Below the pieces are notes generated by a model. It saw only the letters and a program-made list of their open reading frames with translations, did no database searches and was not told the DNA's origin. Below, piece after piece: positions 53,344 through 63,077 of a stretch of DNA of 64,000 nt. The position numbers and the translations under genes are program-made. Location of the stretch: assembly GCA_963816155.1 (NCBI GenBank), contig CAWFJE010000011.1:310001-374000 (forward strand). Direction: 5' to 3'. Numbering within the stretch: the stretch's first letter is position 1; each line of letters starts with the position of its first letter. Source of the stretch: JAXGXJ01 sp963816155 (GTDB taxonomy: Bacteria; Actinomycetota; Thermoleophilia; RBG-16-64-13).

Positions 53344-54876
53344 TCACCTCTCGGGGCGGAGCTGCGGAAAAAGGATGACATCGCGTATGGACTCGGCTCC
53401 CAGCAGCATCATGGCCAGCCGGTCGATGCCTATCCCCAGCCCACCAGCCGGGGGCATGCCGTACTCCAAGGCCCGTAGGAAGTCCTCGTCCAGGACGTGC
53501 GCCTCTTCGTCACCCGCCTCCTTGTTGCGCGCCTGCTGTTCGAAACGCCCCCGCTGCTCCATGGGGTCGTTGAGCTCGGAGAACGCGTTGCCCATCTCCT
53601 TGCCGGCGATGATGGGCTGAAAGCGCTCCACCAGCAGGGGGTCATTCGGGCTGCACTTGGCCAATGGACTGAGTTCCAGGGGGTAGTCGATGGCAAAAGT
53701 GGGCTGGATGAGGGTCGGCCACACTGCATGCTTGAGACCCTTGTCGACGAGAGTGGCGAACGTGTCGCGATTCTCCACTTCGATGCCGCGTTGGTGCAGA
53801 ACGCGCTTGGCGTCCTGAGGAGCGGCACGCATGTCGGTAAGACCCAAGCCAAGCGTCTCCAGCAGCAGCGAGTCGATACTGCGCCGGGGCCAGGGCGGTC
53901 TCAGGTCGATGGAATGCTCGCCCACCACGATCTCAGCGGTGCCCAGTACCTCACCCGCAAGAGCGGGGATCATATTCTCGACCAACTCCATGATGGCGTT
54001 GTAATCCACGTAGGCCCAGTAGAGTTCCATCATGGTGAACTCGGGGTTGTGCACCAGCGAGATGCCCTCGTTACGGAAGTTCTTGCCTATCTCGTAGATG
54101 CGGTCGAAACCGCCCACCAGCAGCCGCTTGAGGTAGAGCTCGGGGGCGATACGCAGGTAGAGGTCACTGTCCAGGGCGTTGTGATGAGTGGAAAAAGGAC
54201 GGGCCAGAGCGCCGCCGGGCAAGGGCTGCAGGATGGGAGTCTCCACCTCTACAAAGCCCCGACCGTCCAGATACCGTCGCATGGCGGACACGATCCGGCC
54301 CCGGGCCCGCAGCTGCCAGGCCACCTCGGGATTGCTCACCAGGTCGATGTAGCGCTGTCGATACCGGGTCTCGCGATCTTGGAGACCGTGCCACTTCTCC
54401 GGTAGAGGCCGAAGCGACTTGGTCAGGAGCGTCCACGAAGAGGCGAAGAGAGTGAGCTCACCCCGCCGGGTGCGAAAGACGTGACCCTCGCAACCGATGA
54501 TATCGCCCACATCCACGTCGGTGAGGAGCGTGAAAGACTGCTCTCCCAACGTGTCAACGTTGCTGTAGACCTGTATGTCGTCCCAGCCGTCGCGCAGAGT
54601 CAGAAAGACGGCCTTGCCGTGTTCGCGGCGGGCCATGACCCGGCCGGCGACCCGGTAGTGACTACCTTCGTCCTTCTCTCCCGACTCGAGCTCCATGTGA
54701 GCCTGAAGTATCTCGGCAGGGTTGTGACGATCAGGGAAGTTGCGCGCATAGGGCTCGACGCCCTGCCCGCGCAACCGCTCCACTTTGGCCAAGCGATCGC
54801 GCTCCCATTCGGGCAGATGGTCCGAGCCTAAGCCACCATCCTCCTCATGACCTGCAGATCCCGCCGCCGGATCCAT
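53344..54876 (-). CDS. lysS: Lysyl-tRNA synthetase, class II
   Basis: 510 residues. Anticodon-binding OB domain (VAGRVMARREHGKAVFLTLR), class II motif 2 (FRNEGISLVHNPEFTMMELY) and motif 3 (GGLGIGIDRLAMMLLG). ATG 54876 directly abuts the greA stop (TAGATG), and the pair is the common greA-lysS arrangement of Gram-positive bacteria. The N-terminal 25 residues are acidic and poorly conserved. Confidence 0.96.
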   Translation of the reverse strand: MDPAAGSAGHEEDGGLGSDHLPEWERDRLAKVERLRGQGVEPYARNFPDRHNPAEILQAHMELESGEKDEGSHYRVAGRVMARREHGKAVFLTLRDGWDDIQVYSNVDTLGEQSFTLLTDVDVGDIIGCEGHVFRTRRGELTLFASSWTLLTKSLRPLPEKWHGLQDRETRYRQRYIDLVSNPEVAWQLRARGRIVSAMRRYLDGRGFVEVETPILQPLPGGALARPFSTHHNALDSDLYLRIAPELYLKRLLVGGFDRIYEIGKNFRNEGISLVHNPEFTMMELYWAYVDYNAIMELVENMIPALAGEVLGTAEIVVGEHSIDLRPPWPRRSIDSLLLETLGLGLTDMRAAPQDAKRVLHQRGIEVENRDTFATLVDKGLKHAVWPTLIQPTFAIDYPLELSPLAKCSPNDPLLVERFQPIIAGKEMGNAFSELNDPMEQRGRFEQQARNKEAGDEEAHVLDEDFLRALEYGMPPAGGLGIGIDRLAMMLLGAESIRDVILFPQLRPER

Positions 54877-55359
54877 CTACGACATCTTCCCTATGGAGAG
54901 GATCTCGTAGCTCAGCGAGCCGACCGGGACCGCGACGGTAACCACTTCGCCCACCTGCTTACCCAGGATGGCTTGGCCCACGGGCGACTCGTTGGAGAGA
55001 CGCGCCTTGGAGGGGTCGGCTTCCGCGGAACCGACCAGCGTATAGATGCGCACGTCTCCGCCGTCTTGGTCGCGCAGGGTTACCGTGCTCCCCACGCTCA
55101 CCTTGTCGGTGTCGATTTCAGACTCCTTGATGACCCGCGCCCGGCGAAGCTTCTCTTGCAGCACGCTGATGCGGTGCTCCAGCATGGCCTGCTCACTCTT
55201 GGCGTCGTCGTACTCGGAGTTCTCCGAGATGTCGCCAAACTCACGCGCCTGGCGAATGCGCTCGGCGACTTCCTCCCGCCGCTCCGTGGAGAGGAGAGCG
55301 ATCTCATCCTGCAATTGCTTGAGGCCATCAGCTGTGAGGATTACTTCTTTCCGAGACAC
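54877..55359 (-). CDS. greA: Transcription elongation factor GreA
   Basis: 160 residues from GTG 55359, preceded by AGGAAGG. It rescues backtracked RNA polymerase by stimulating transcript cleavage. The N-terminal coiled coil carries the tip acidic pair in REFGDISENSEYDDAK; the C-terminal FKBP-like domain ends SPVGQAILGKQVGEVVTV. Length and motifs are standard. Confidence 0.95.
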   Translation of the reverse strand: MSRKEVILTADGLKQLQDEIALLSTERREEVAERIRQAREFGDISENSEYDDAKSEQAMLEHRISVLQEKLRRARVIKESEIDTDKVSVGSTVTLRDQDGGDVRIYTLVGSAEADPSKARLSNESPVGQAILGKQVGEVVTVAVPVGSLSYEILSIGKMS

Positions 55360-55497
55360 GTGGATTACCTTCCTTCTTAGGACTCCCGAGATCGACGGGC
55401 CTAAAAGTGGCGGCGCATTATAGGGTGGCGGCGGCGAGTTGTCAAATCGTTCGCAACACACATGCCCCAAGAACAGGTCCTGTCCGCGGGCGAGATA

Positions 55498-56508
55498 TCA
55501 TCGCATCGGCGGATGCAAGGAGATCGCCACGCCCTGCAACGCCCCGTCGAGTCGGACCGCGTCGGGCAGCAGACGGAGTCCTTCGATCACCGCTGCCGGT
55601 ACGCCGGAGGGACGAAGATACCAACTGAGCAGCTTGCGCGCCCAACGCGCGGCCCGCTCGGGTCCACGTTCCTCGGCCACCCGGGCGATGAGGGCGCGCA
55701 GGTCGGCGACCACCTCCTCCAAAGACGGTCGGGGGCGATCCACTCCCGTCAGCAGATCTTCCGCCGCCCAGGGGGTGCCGGCCACGCCGCGGGCCAGCAT
55801 GACCGCGGCCGCTCCGGTGGACTCATGCACGGCCAGGGCTGAAGAGAACCCGTGGATGTCGCCGGAGGCGAGCACCGGGATGCTGAGGCTCCCTACCAAG
55901 GAGGCGGTGAGCGAATGATCGGCCGTCCCCCGGTACAGTTGGTCGGCAGTGCGGGGATGGATGCAGATGGCCGCGACCCCGACCTCCTCCAACCTCCGAG
56001 CCAGAACGACTACCTGCGCCCCCTGTCCGGCCTTCAATCCCGACCGCAGCTTGACCGTCACAGGTATCCCTCGTGGAGTCGCTTCTCTCACCACGGCAGC
56101 CGCCATCGCCACCGCCCTGTCCGGATCGGCGAGCAAAGCCGCTCCGGCGCCGGTCTTGATGACCTTACGCACGGGGCAACCCATGTTGATATCGACGACG
56201 TCCGGGACCTGCTCGCGAGCGAGCACCACGTCGGTCGCGGCGGACATGGCCTCCGGCGTATCGCCGAACAACTGCACAGCCACCGGGCGCTCTTCGTCCA
56301 CAAAATCGAGGTAGGCTCCGGTACGGACGTTGTGATGGAGTATTCCGTGAGCAGAGACCATCTCGGTCGTCACCAGACCGACACCGTGAGTCTTCATGTG
56401 CCGACGGTAGGCGCTTATGGTCAGCCCGGCCATCGGCGCCAACACGGCCCGGTTAGGCACGACCAGGGTGCCGATGCGGAAGGGTCGAGCGAACGGCGAG
56501 GTCGTCAT
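55498..56508 (-). CDS. dusB: tRNA-dihydrouridine synthase (DusB type)
   Basis: 336 residues. FMN-dependent TIM barrel: APMAGLTISAYRRH, VQLFGDTPEAM, catalytic Cys in DINMGCPVRKVIKTGAGAAL, VTVKLRSGL, and IHPRTADQLYRGTADH for FMN and tRNA binding. The C-terminal helical tRNA-binding domain is present. The position next to greA-lysS is conserved in many Gram-positive genomes. It starts 139 bases before greA in the same direction. Confidence 0.93.
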   Translation of the reverse strand: MTTSPFARPFRIGTLVVPNRAVLAPMAGLTISAYRRHMKTHGVGLVTTEMVSAHGILHHNVRTGAYLDFVDEERPVAVQLFGDTPEAMSAATDVVLAREQVPDVVDINMGCPVRKVIKTGAGAALLADPDRAVAMAAAVVREATPRGIPVTVKLRSGLKAGQGAQVVVLARRLEEVGVAAICIHPRTADQLYRGTADHSLTASLVGSLSIPVLASGDIHGFSSALAVHESTGAAAVMLARGVAGTPWAAEDLLTGVDRPRPSLEEVVADLRALIARVAEERGPERAARWARKLLSWYLRPSGVPAAVIEGLRLLPDAVRLDGALQGVAISLHPPMR

Positions 56509-56679
56509 CGGGCCTGGACCTCCCGTCGCCGGCAGCTCGCTCTCGACCAGGGCCCGGCGGCCATGGGGGCGACGAGGAGGCAGGAAGTGCGAATAGCAGC
56601 GCTACTTACGCGACCGACGACGAAGTGTAGCCTCGGACGGCGCGTCCAGGCAGCCAAGGCTTCGCTCTTCAGCGGCCCA

Positions 56680-57447
56680 CTAGCTATGGTTGCGCCTGTG
56701 GATGATCTCAAGTCCGCGCAAGGTCAGAAGCGGGTCCAGCCGGTCGAGCGACGACGCGTGGTCGAAGATGAGCGACGCCAACCCGCCGGTGGCGATGGTG
56801 ACCGCACTTCCTCCCACTTCCGCGCGCATGCGGGTCACGATGCCGTCGACCTGCCCGGCGAAGCCGTAGATGGCCCCCGCCTGCATGGCCTGCATAGTAT
56901 TACGCCCGATGACCGTCCCCGGATCGACCAACTCGATCCTCATAAGGCGCGCGGCCCGCGTCGCCAAAGCATCCAGGGAGACCTCGATGCCCGGGGCGAT
57001 GGCGTGCCCCAGATACTCGCCCGAGGCAGAGACGGCGCTGAACGTGGTGGCGGTACCGAAGTCCACGGCTATGCAGGGCCCTCCGCAGAGTTCGTATGCA
57101 GCTATCGCGTCGACGATCAGGTCGGGACCGACCTGCCGTGGGTCGTTGGTGAGTATGGGCATGCCCGTCTTCACGCCGGGTCCCACCACCAGAGCTTCCA
57201 CCGCGAACCAGCGACCGGCCATGGCCGCGTACTCGCCGCTCAGACGGGGCACCACCGACGACAGCGCGATGCCCGACACGGAATCGCGGCTGAGGTCTGC
57301 CAGCCGGAGAAAGTCGACCACGAGTGCCGCGATCTCGTCACCGGTCTTGTGTACCTCGGTGGCCATGCGCCAACTGGTCACCAACTCCTGTGCATCGAAG
57401 AGCCCAAGGGTGGTCTGGGTGTTGCCTACGTCGACTGTCAACAGCAT
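56680..57447 (-). CDS. coaX: Type III pantothenate kinase
   Basis: 255 residues. First step of coenzyme A synthesis, without the feedback control of type I kinases. Phosphate-binding MLLTVDVGNTQTTLGLF, substrate-binding GVKTGMPILTNDPRQVGPDL and GPCIAVDFGTATTFSAV are the ASKHA-fold motifs of CoaX. It sits between nadC and dusB; about 170 non-coding bases follow it. Confidence 0.95.
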   Translation of the reverse strand: MLLTVDVGNTQTTLGLFDAQELVTSWRMATEVHKTGDEIAALVVDFLRLADLSRDSVSGIALSSVVPRLSGEYAAMAGRWFAVEALVVGPGVKTGMPILTNDPRQVGPDLIVDAIAAYELCGGPCIAVDFGTATTFSAVSASGEYLGHAIAPGIEVSLDALATRAARLMRIELVDPGTVIGRNTMQAMQAGAIYGFAGQVDGIVTRMRAEVGGSAVTIATGGLASLIFDHASSLDRLDPLLTLRGLEIIHRRNHS

Positions 57448-57478
57448 CAGGCGCCTCCCTCGTCCGTTCGACGGGTCA

Positions 57479-58345
57479 TCATGCGCGGGTGAGTCCCGGG
57501 CCGAGCAGAGTCATGCTCAGGTCCACCGGAGGCGCCCCCATGGTGATGGCGCTCGTGGAGATGATGTCCACCCCGGTCTCCGCAATCGCACGTACGTTTT
57601 CCAGGTTCACGCCACCCGAGGCTTCGAGGATCACCTCGGGCTTCAGAGCGCGGGCGGTCGCCACGAGAGCGCGCAGAGAATCGAGACTCTGATTGTCGAG
57701 CATGATGATATCGGCCCCCGCCTCGAGAGCCACGCGCAGGTCTTCGAGCGACTCCACTTCCACTTCGATGCGCAGGTAGTGCGGGCACGCTGCCCGAGCC
57801 CGTTCCACAGCCTGTCGCACGCCTCCCGCGGCCCTCAGATGGTTGTTCTTGATGAGGACCAGGTCGAACAGCCCGTAGCGGTGATTGCCGCAGCCTCCGT
57901 GCAACACCGCCCGCTTCTCCCAGTAGCGCAGACCGGGAGTGGTCTTACGCGTATCGACCACAGTCGCATCCGTGCCCTCCACGGCCTGGGCGAAACGGCG
58001 CGCCTGGGTGGCGACTCCGGAGAGATGGCTGAGGAAGTTGAGGACCGTGCGTTCCGCTCCCAACAGGCTGCGCACAGGGCCCTCGACGCTCGCCACGGGC
58101 AGGCCGGGCGCGACCGGAAACCCCTCGTCGACCAACTGAGTGAACACGCACTCCCCATCGACCGCTTCCACTACAGCTGCTGCCAAGGGCGATCCGCTGA
58201 GAACCAGTCCCTCTCGGGCGACGACCTCCGCACGCCCCCGCAGGTCGGCAGGCACCGTCCAGGCTGACGTCACGTCGCCGTAGCCGCCCATGTCTTCCGC
58301 CAAGGCCTGCCGCACCAATGAGCGGGAGATGTCGTCCAGCATCAT
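57479..58345 (-). CDS. nadC: Quinolinate phosphoribosyltransferase
   Basis: 288 residues. Converts quinolinate and PRPP to nicotinate mononucleotide. Substrate-binding residues are visible in VVDTRKTTPGLRYWEKRAV and GGCGNHRYGLFDLVLIKNNH; the barrel end ILEASGGVNLENV and DIISTSAITMGAP binds phosphate. The nadA-nadB-nadC order completes de novo synthesis from aspartate. One base separates it from nadB. Confidence 0.96.
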   Translation of the reverse strand: MMLDDISRSLVRQALAEDMGGYGDVTSAWTVPADLRGRAEVVAREGLVLSGSPLAAAVVEAVDGECVFTQLVDEGFPVAPGLPVASVEGPVRSLLGAERTVLNFLSHLSGVATQARRFAQAVEGTDATVVDTRKTTPGLRYWEKRAVLHGGCGNHRYGLFDLVLIKNNHLRAAGGVRQAVERARAACPHYLRIEVEVESLEDLRVALEAGADIIMLDNQSLDSLRALVATARALKPEVILEASGGVNLENVRAIAETGVDIISTSAITMGAPPVDLSMTLLGPGLTRA

Positions 58346-60007
58346 CTACTCCTCCCTTTCGCTCAGAGTCACCAGGGGCCCATCGTGCCCTGGACGGCTC
58401 TGCACCAGCACGTGCCGACGCCACTTGAGATCGTCCTGCTGGGGGAAGTCCGAGCGCAGGTGGACGCCACGACTCTCCTCCCGGGCCAGAGCCGACACCA
58501 CCATATGCTCCGCCACGGTCAGCAGGTTGAACAGTTCCAGTTCAGGGACTCGCAGGCCCGGTGGTTCCAGCCCCGTCTTGATCTCCGCTATCGCCTCCCG
58601 CGCCCGGCTGAGCCCCGTGAAGTCGCGCACGATGCCGCAGCCTTCGGCCATGACCTCCCCCAGCCGCCTGCGCCCTTCTGCCACCACCTCGGGATCGTTC
58701 CCAGGCCGGCGGGCTTCATCGAGACCGAGTCTGACCTTGTTGACGGTCGGATCACACGACCCCAGATAGAGCCCCAGGTCGCGCACCGTACGCTCGCCGA
58801 AGACAAGCCCCTCGAGAAGTGAGTTCGAGGCCAGACGGTTGGCGCCGTGGATGCCGGTACTGGCCGTCTCCCCACAAGAGTAGAGCCCGGGGACCGATGT
58901 CCGCCCCCACATGTCGGTCTGCACACCGCCGATGAAGTAATGCGACGCCGGTGCGATGGGTATGAGCTCCCTCGCCAGGTCGAGACCTCGTTTGGCCAAG
59001 CCGCTGAACACGGTGGGGAAGCGAGTGCACAAGAACTCGCCGTCGAGGTGACGGGCGTCGAGCCACACGTGGTCCACCCTGTCGCGATCCATGACCTTCT
59101 TCATGGTCCGCACCACGATATCCCGGGGCGCAAGCTCCTCCCGCGGGTCGGCTCCCACCATGAAACGCTCACCGCGATCGTCCCTCAGGTAGGCGCCCTC
59201 TCCCCTCAGCGCCTCCGTAAGTAGCAGGGTGGGGTTCTCCTCGGCATAAAGAGCCGTGGGGTGGAACTGCATGAACTCCATGTCGCGCATGAGCGCTCCC
59301 GCCCGGTATGCCATGGCGTGACCGTCGCCGGTGGCCATGGTCGGGTTGGTGGTGTGCGCGTACACCTGCCCGGCCCCACCGCAGGCGAGGACCACCGCCC
59401 GGGCGAGAGACACCGTCAGGTCGCCTCGCAAGTCCACCGAGAGTGCGCCCACACAGCGCCCCGCGTCGATGATGAGGTCGACGACGAACTCGTCCTCATG
59501 CAATTCGGCCCTGCTGCCGCCGACGATAGCCTGCGCAAGTGCGCCGGCCACCACGCTGCCCGTCGCGTCTCCCCCGGCACGCACGACCCTAGGGACGGAA
59601 TGGGCTCCCTCTGAAGCCAGGATGAGCTTCCCGGCACGTTGGTCGAACTTCGTGCCCAGACGCTCCAACTCGCGCACCCTGTCCGGTCCTTCCTCCACCA
59701 GGATGCGCACGGCCTCGGCATCGCAGAGGCCCACTCCGGCCTCCAGAGTGTCGGCAAGATGCAGATCGGGAGAATCGTACGGCCCCATGGCCGCGGCGAT
59801 GCCACCCTGGGCCAGAAACGTGGTCGTCTCGGCCAACTTGCCCTTGGTGATGATGCCTACGTTCCACTGGTTGGCGGCCCCGATGGCGGCCGTCAGGCCG
59901 GCTATGCCACCGCCGATGACCAGAACGTCGTAGCTGGAGTAGCGGACGTCGGTACCGCCCCGTGACACCAGATAGGGGCGGCGACCAGAGGCATCCGCTC
60001 CGCTCAC
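58346..60007 (-). CDS. nadB: L-aspartate oxidase
   Basis: 553 residues. FAD-binding DVLVIGGGIAGLTAAIGA, substrate loop TTFLAQGGIAAAMG, active-site HPTALY region in MEFMQFHPTALYAEENP and catalytic Arg segment GVQTDMWGRTSVPGLYSCGE. It oxidises aspartate to iminoaspartate, which NadA uses. GTG 60007 overlaps the folK-nadA stop as GTGA. The C-terminal helical domain is complete. Confidence 0.96.
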   Translation of the reverse strand: MSGADASGRRPYLVSRGGTDVRYSSYDVLVIGGGIAGLTAAIGAANQWNVGIITKGKLAETTTFLAQGGIAAAMGPYDSPDLHLADTLEAGVGLCDAEAVRILVEEGPDRVRELERLGTKFDQRAGKLILASEGAHSVPRVVRAGGDATGSVVAGALAQAIVGGSRAELHEDEFVVDLIIDAGRCVGALSVDLRGDLTVSLARAVVLACGGAGQVYAHTTNPTMATGDGHAMAYRAGALMRDMEFMQFHPTALYAEENPTLLLTEALRGEGAYLRDDRGERFMVGADPREELAPRDIVVRTMKKVMDRDRVDHVWLDARHLDGEFLCTRFPTVFSGLAKRGLDLARELIPIAPASHYFIGGVQTDMWGRTSVPGLYSCGETASTGIHGANRLASNSLLEGLVFGERTVRDLGLYLGSCDPTVNKVRLGLDEARRPGNDPEVVAEGRRRLGEVMAEGCGIVRDFTGLSRAREAIAEIKTGLEPPGLRVPELELFNLLTVAEHMVVSALAREESRGVHLRSDFPQQDDLKWRRHVLVQSRPGHDGPLVTLSEREE

Positions 60008-61458
60008 GGCGAGACCTCTATCATGCGCAGCACGGCCTGCAGCGCCTGTTGTCTCACCTCAGGTGCTACCGATACCACCGGTCCCTCCGCGCGCAGAGCA
60101 TCTCGCACCTTCTCCAGGGTGGTGAGCTTCATGTTGGGGCAGACGGCCATCTTGGTGACTGGATAGAAGCGCTTGCCGGGCACGTCCTGGCTCAAGCGGT
60201 AGATCATCCCCGTCTCGGTCCCGACGATGAACTCCTCGGCGGGGTCCTCGCGACAGAAGCGGATCATGCCCGAGGTGCTTTCCACCGCATCGGCGACCGC
60301 CGCCACTTCCGAGCGGGCCTCGGGATGAACGACCACCTTGGCCCCGGGGTGGGCCGCCCGCGCCCGCTCGACATCCTCCACTTCGATGAGTTCGTGGGTG
60401 GGACAGAAGCCCGGCCAGAGGATCATCTCTCGGCCGGTCTGCTTGGCCACCCAAGCCCCCAGGTTGCGGTCCGGGGTGAAGATGATCTCCTGGTCGCGAG
60501 GGATGGTCTCGACCACACGCACAGCGTTCGCGCTCGTGCAGCAGATGTCGGAGACCGCCTTCACAGCGGCTGTGGTATTGACGTAGCTGACCACCGCAGC
60601 CTGAGGGTGCGCCGCCTTCAGTCGCTCCAATCCCTCCACGTCGACCATGTCTGCCATGGGACAGCCCGCTTGGGGTTCGGGTAGGATCACCGGACGATCC
60701 GGAGCCAGGATGGCGGCGGTCTCGGCCATGAAATGCACCCCGCAGAACACGATCATGCGCGCATCGGTCGCCGCGGCCTGGCGGGAGAGCCACAGCGAAT
60801 CGCCGAGGATATCAGCCACGTCCTGCACTTCGGGGCGCTGGTAGTTGTGGGCCAGGATGACGGCTTGTTTCTCACGCGCCAACTCGCGGATCTCTGCGTG
60901 CAACGCTGCATAGTCCATGTGTGACCGGTCGCTCCTCGCCATCGACTGCCGTTGATCTCTGACCTCGTGACGGCCGACCGCTTGCTCTTGCACCAGCGCC
61001 AGCGCCTGGACCACCGTCCTTCCGCTCGGCAGGACCAGTTCCGGAGCAAGTTCGGCCAGTGGCTCGAGCACGAAACGGCGCTCCTCCATACGCGGATGAG
61101 GAATCTCCAGTTCGCTATCGACCACGGACGAACCATGGTACCAAAGGATATCCACGTCGACGGTGCGAGGGCCCCATCTTACGGTCCGCTCCCTGCCGAG
61201 GGCTCTTTCGATGGACAGACCCCTGTGCAGGAGATCGTGGGGGGAAAGGGAGGTCTCGACTTCGACCACCTGATTGAGGAAATCAGGCTGCTCCGGCCCG
61301 CCGATGGGAGCCGTGCGATACAGGCCCGAAGACCCTGTTACCCTCGTCCCGGGAAGTGAGGCCAACATGTCCACCGCCCTGCCCAAGATGCACTCGCTCT
61401 CTCCCTGATTGGAGCCGAGGCCGATGAAGGCGCGCGCGGTCGCAGCAGCCTCCGTCAC
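60004..61458 (-). CDS. nadA: FolK-NadA fusion: HPPK joined to quinolinate synthase
   Basis: One uninterrupted frame of 484 residues. Residues 1-165 are 6-hydroxymethyl-dihydropterin pyrophosphokinase (FolK): FIGLGSNQGE, YRTAPIGGPEQPDFLNQVVE, WGPRTVDVDILWY, IPHPRMEERRFVLEPL. Residues 181-484 are quinolinate synthase: AHNYQRPEVQDVADILGDSL, the three [4Fe-4S] cysteines C239 (VFCGVHF), C352 (PGFCPTHE) and C440 (AVCPNMKL), and ICCTSANAV. Both halves look complete. Internal ATG codons at residues 173 and 181 lack strong ribosome sites, so one polypeptide is most likely. It bridges the upstream folate genes and downstream nadB-nadC. Confidence 0.92.
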   Translation of the reverse strand: MTEAAATARAFIGLGSNQGESECILGRAVDMLASLPGTRVTGSSGLYRTAPIGGPEQPDFLNQVVEVETSLSPHDLLHRGLSIERALGRERTVRWGPRTVDVDILWYHGSSVVDSELEIPHPRMEERRFVLEPLAELAPELVLPSGRTVVQALALVQEQAVGRHEVRDQRQSMARSDRSHMDYAALHAEIRELAREKQAVILAHNYQRPEVQDVADILGDSLWLSRQAAATDARMIVFCGVHFMAETAAILAPDRPVILPEPQAGCPMADMVDVEGLERLKAAHPQAAVVSYVNTTAAVKAVSDICCTSANAVRVVETIPRDQEIIFTPDRNLGAWVAKQTGREMILWPGFCPTHELIEVEDVERARAAHPGAKVVVHPEARSEVAAVADAVESTSGMIRFCREDPAEEFIVGTETGMIYRLSQDVPGKRFYPVTKMAVCPNMKLTTLEKVRDALRAEGPVVSVAPEVRQQALQAVLRMIEVSP

Positions 61459-61464
61459 GGGGTC

Positions 61465-61833
61465 TCAGTCCTCGAGGTCCGCGCGCGCCAACTCCACGGC
61501 CACGCTGACGCTCTTGAGAGCGCAGGCGACAGGCGGATGGGGCTTGATCACCTGCACCCAGACCTCATCCACGGGGAATCTCACCAAGATCGCCTCGGCC
61601 ACGTTCTGGGCAAGGTGCTCAAGCAGGGAGACACTCGCCGTGGTGACGATGTCGGTGATCAGGTCCATCACTTCGGTGTAGTCGACGGTATCTTCCACTT
61701 TGTCGGTGACGGCCGCACGGCAGTCGTCGATGGTCAAGCGCACGTCGAAGTAGAGGCGTTGACCCAGCACCTTCTCTTCCGGAGCCACCCCGTGATGGCC
61801 GTATACCTCTAGACCCTGGATGAAGATGTCCAT
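61465..61833 (-). CDS. folB: Dihydroneopterin aldolase
   Basis: 122 residues. MDIFIQGLEVYGHHGVAPEE contains the substrate loop and FolB start, DTVDYTEVMDLI the conserved Tyr segment, LLEHLAQNVAEAIL the Glu-His region, and VIKPHPPVA the catalytic Lys and Pro segment. It makes 6-hydroxymethyl-dihydropterin for the FolK domain encoded six bases downstream. Confidence 0.95.
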   Translation of the reverse strand: MDIFIQGLEVYGHHGVAPEEKVLGQRLYFDVRLTIDDCRAAVTDKVEDTVDYTEVMDLITDIVTTASVSLLEHLAQNVAEAILVRFPVDEVWVQVIKPHPPVACALKSVSVAVELARADLED

Positions 61834-61843
61834 GTCCCCTCCT

Positions 61844-63064
61844 TCACACGGTTACTGGGGAAGCGGTCAGCAGCGCCTGAGCGACTCGAACGGCCTCGAG
61901 GTTCGAGGCCACCTGGTGGACCCTGATGATGTGCGCGCCCTCCCATGCCGCCAATGCCGTGGTCGCGGCAGTGGCCTGGTCACGTGATCGAGCCTCGGGT
62001 AGGTCCAGGATGGTGCCCAGGAAGCGCTTGCGGGAGGTCCCCACCACGAGTGGACGCCCCAAGGAGCGGAAGGCGCCAAGGTTGCGCAGGATCTCAAGAT
62101 TGTGGACGGTGGTCTTGCCGAACCCGATGCCCGGGTCGACCAGGAGGTTCTCTTCCTTCAGCCCTTGGTCCACCGCCCAGTTCAGACGCTCGACAAGGAA
62201 ATCGTAGACCTCCTCCACCACATCCCCATACGCGGGCGCTTCCTGCATGGTGCGCGGCACCCCTTGCATGTGCATGAGTATCACCGGGCAATCGGCGTCG
62301 CGGACCACGGCAGCCATCTCCGGATCCATGCGCAACGCGGATATGTCATTGATCATGTAGGCTCCCGCAGCCAGCGCCTGGGCGGCTACTGAAGCCTTGT
62401 AGGTATCCACCGAGATACGTCCGGGAAGATCGGGCGCCAGCCCCCGGAGCACAGGCAACACCCGGTCCAGTTCCTCCTCCTCGCTCACGAACTCGGCACC
62501 CGGGCGGGTGGATTCGCCTCCCAAGTCGAGCAGATAGGCACCCTCTTGCACCAGCGCCCGTCCGGCTGCCACAGCAGCGTCGGGCCCGGCATAACACCCG
62601 CCGTCCGAGAAGGAGTCGGGCGTCAAGTTGAGTACGCCCATGAGCAGAGGTCCGAGACTCAGGTCGAGCCCCGGGGGGGCCGCCGGTACGGGTGCGTCGT
62701 AGTTGCGCAGGGCCGTCTCGATAGCGTCCGTGAGCCGGCGCAGCCCAAAGGGCTGCCGGCGCAGTTTGGGCAGAAGCCGCTCATACTGCATGAGAGTGCC
62801 CAGAATGAGACAGTCGGCTGTCTCCCCGGCCAGTTCGTAGACCTCCCGGGAGACGGCCACCTCGCCTCCTCGCGAGAGCATCTCCTGCTTGAGGATGTTG
62901 GCGGCGCGCACGTCTAGCCCGGTGACCCTGACCGCCCGGAAGAGTGCCTTGTTGCTCATAAGGTCTATGCCGCCTCGCGACACACGCCCCCGGGTCAGCT
63001 TGGCCCGCACTTCGTCTGCGGTGCGGAGGGTGAGGACCTGGGGTGAACCCTCGACGGGGATCAT
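61844..63064 (-). CDS. folP: Dihydropteroate synthase with N-terminal extra domain
   Basis: 406 residues from ATG 63064 (GGGCAGG upstream). Residues 1-140 form an additional domain (RVTGLDVRAANILKQEMLSR, GEVAVSREVYEL) typical of clostridial and deep actinobacterial FolP. The barrel then has MGVLNLTPDSFSDGG, LDLGGESTRPGAEFV, ISVDTYKASVA, INDISAL, LMHMQGVP and LLVDPGIGFGKT. It joins the pterin made by FolK to p-aminobenzoate. About 140 residues longer than minimal DHPS. Confidence 0.95.
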   Translation of the reverse strand: MIPVEGSPQVLTLRTADEVRAKLTRGRVSRGGIDLMSNKALFRAVRVTGLDVRAANILKQEMLSRGGEVAVSREVYELAGETADCLILGTLMQYERLLPKLRRQPFGLRRLTDAIETALRNYDAPVPAAPPGLDLSLGPLLMGVLNLTPDSFSDGGCYAGPDAAVAAGRALVQEGAYLLDLGGESTRPGAEFVSEEEELDRVLPVLRGLAPDLPGRISVDTYKASVAAQALAAGAYMINDISALRMDPEMAAVVRDADCPVILMHMQGVPRTMQEAPAYGDVVEEVYDFLVERLNWAVDQGLKEENLLVDPGIGFGKTTVHNLEILRNLGAFRSLGRPLVVGTSRKRFLGTILDLPEARSRDQATAATTALAAWEGAHIIRVHQVASNLEAVRVAQALLTASPVTV

Positions 63065-63077
63065 ATGAACCTGCCCG

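Noticed and set aside
55852..57492. 546-codon plus-strand open frame
   Set aside because: Antisense of dusB and coaX; composition rich in Arg, His and Gln, with no motif.
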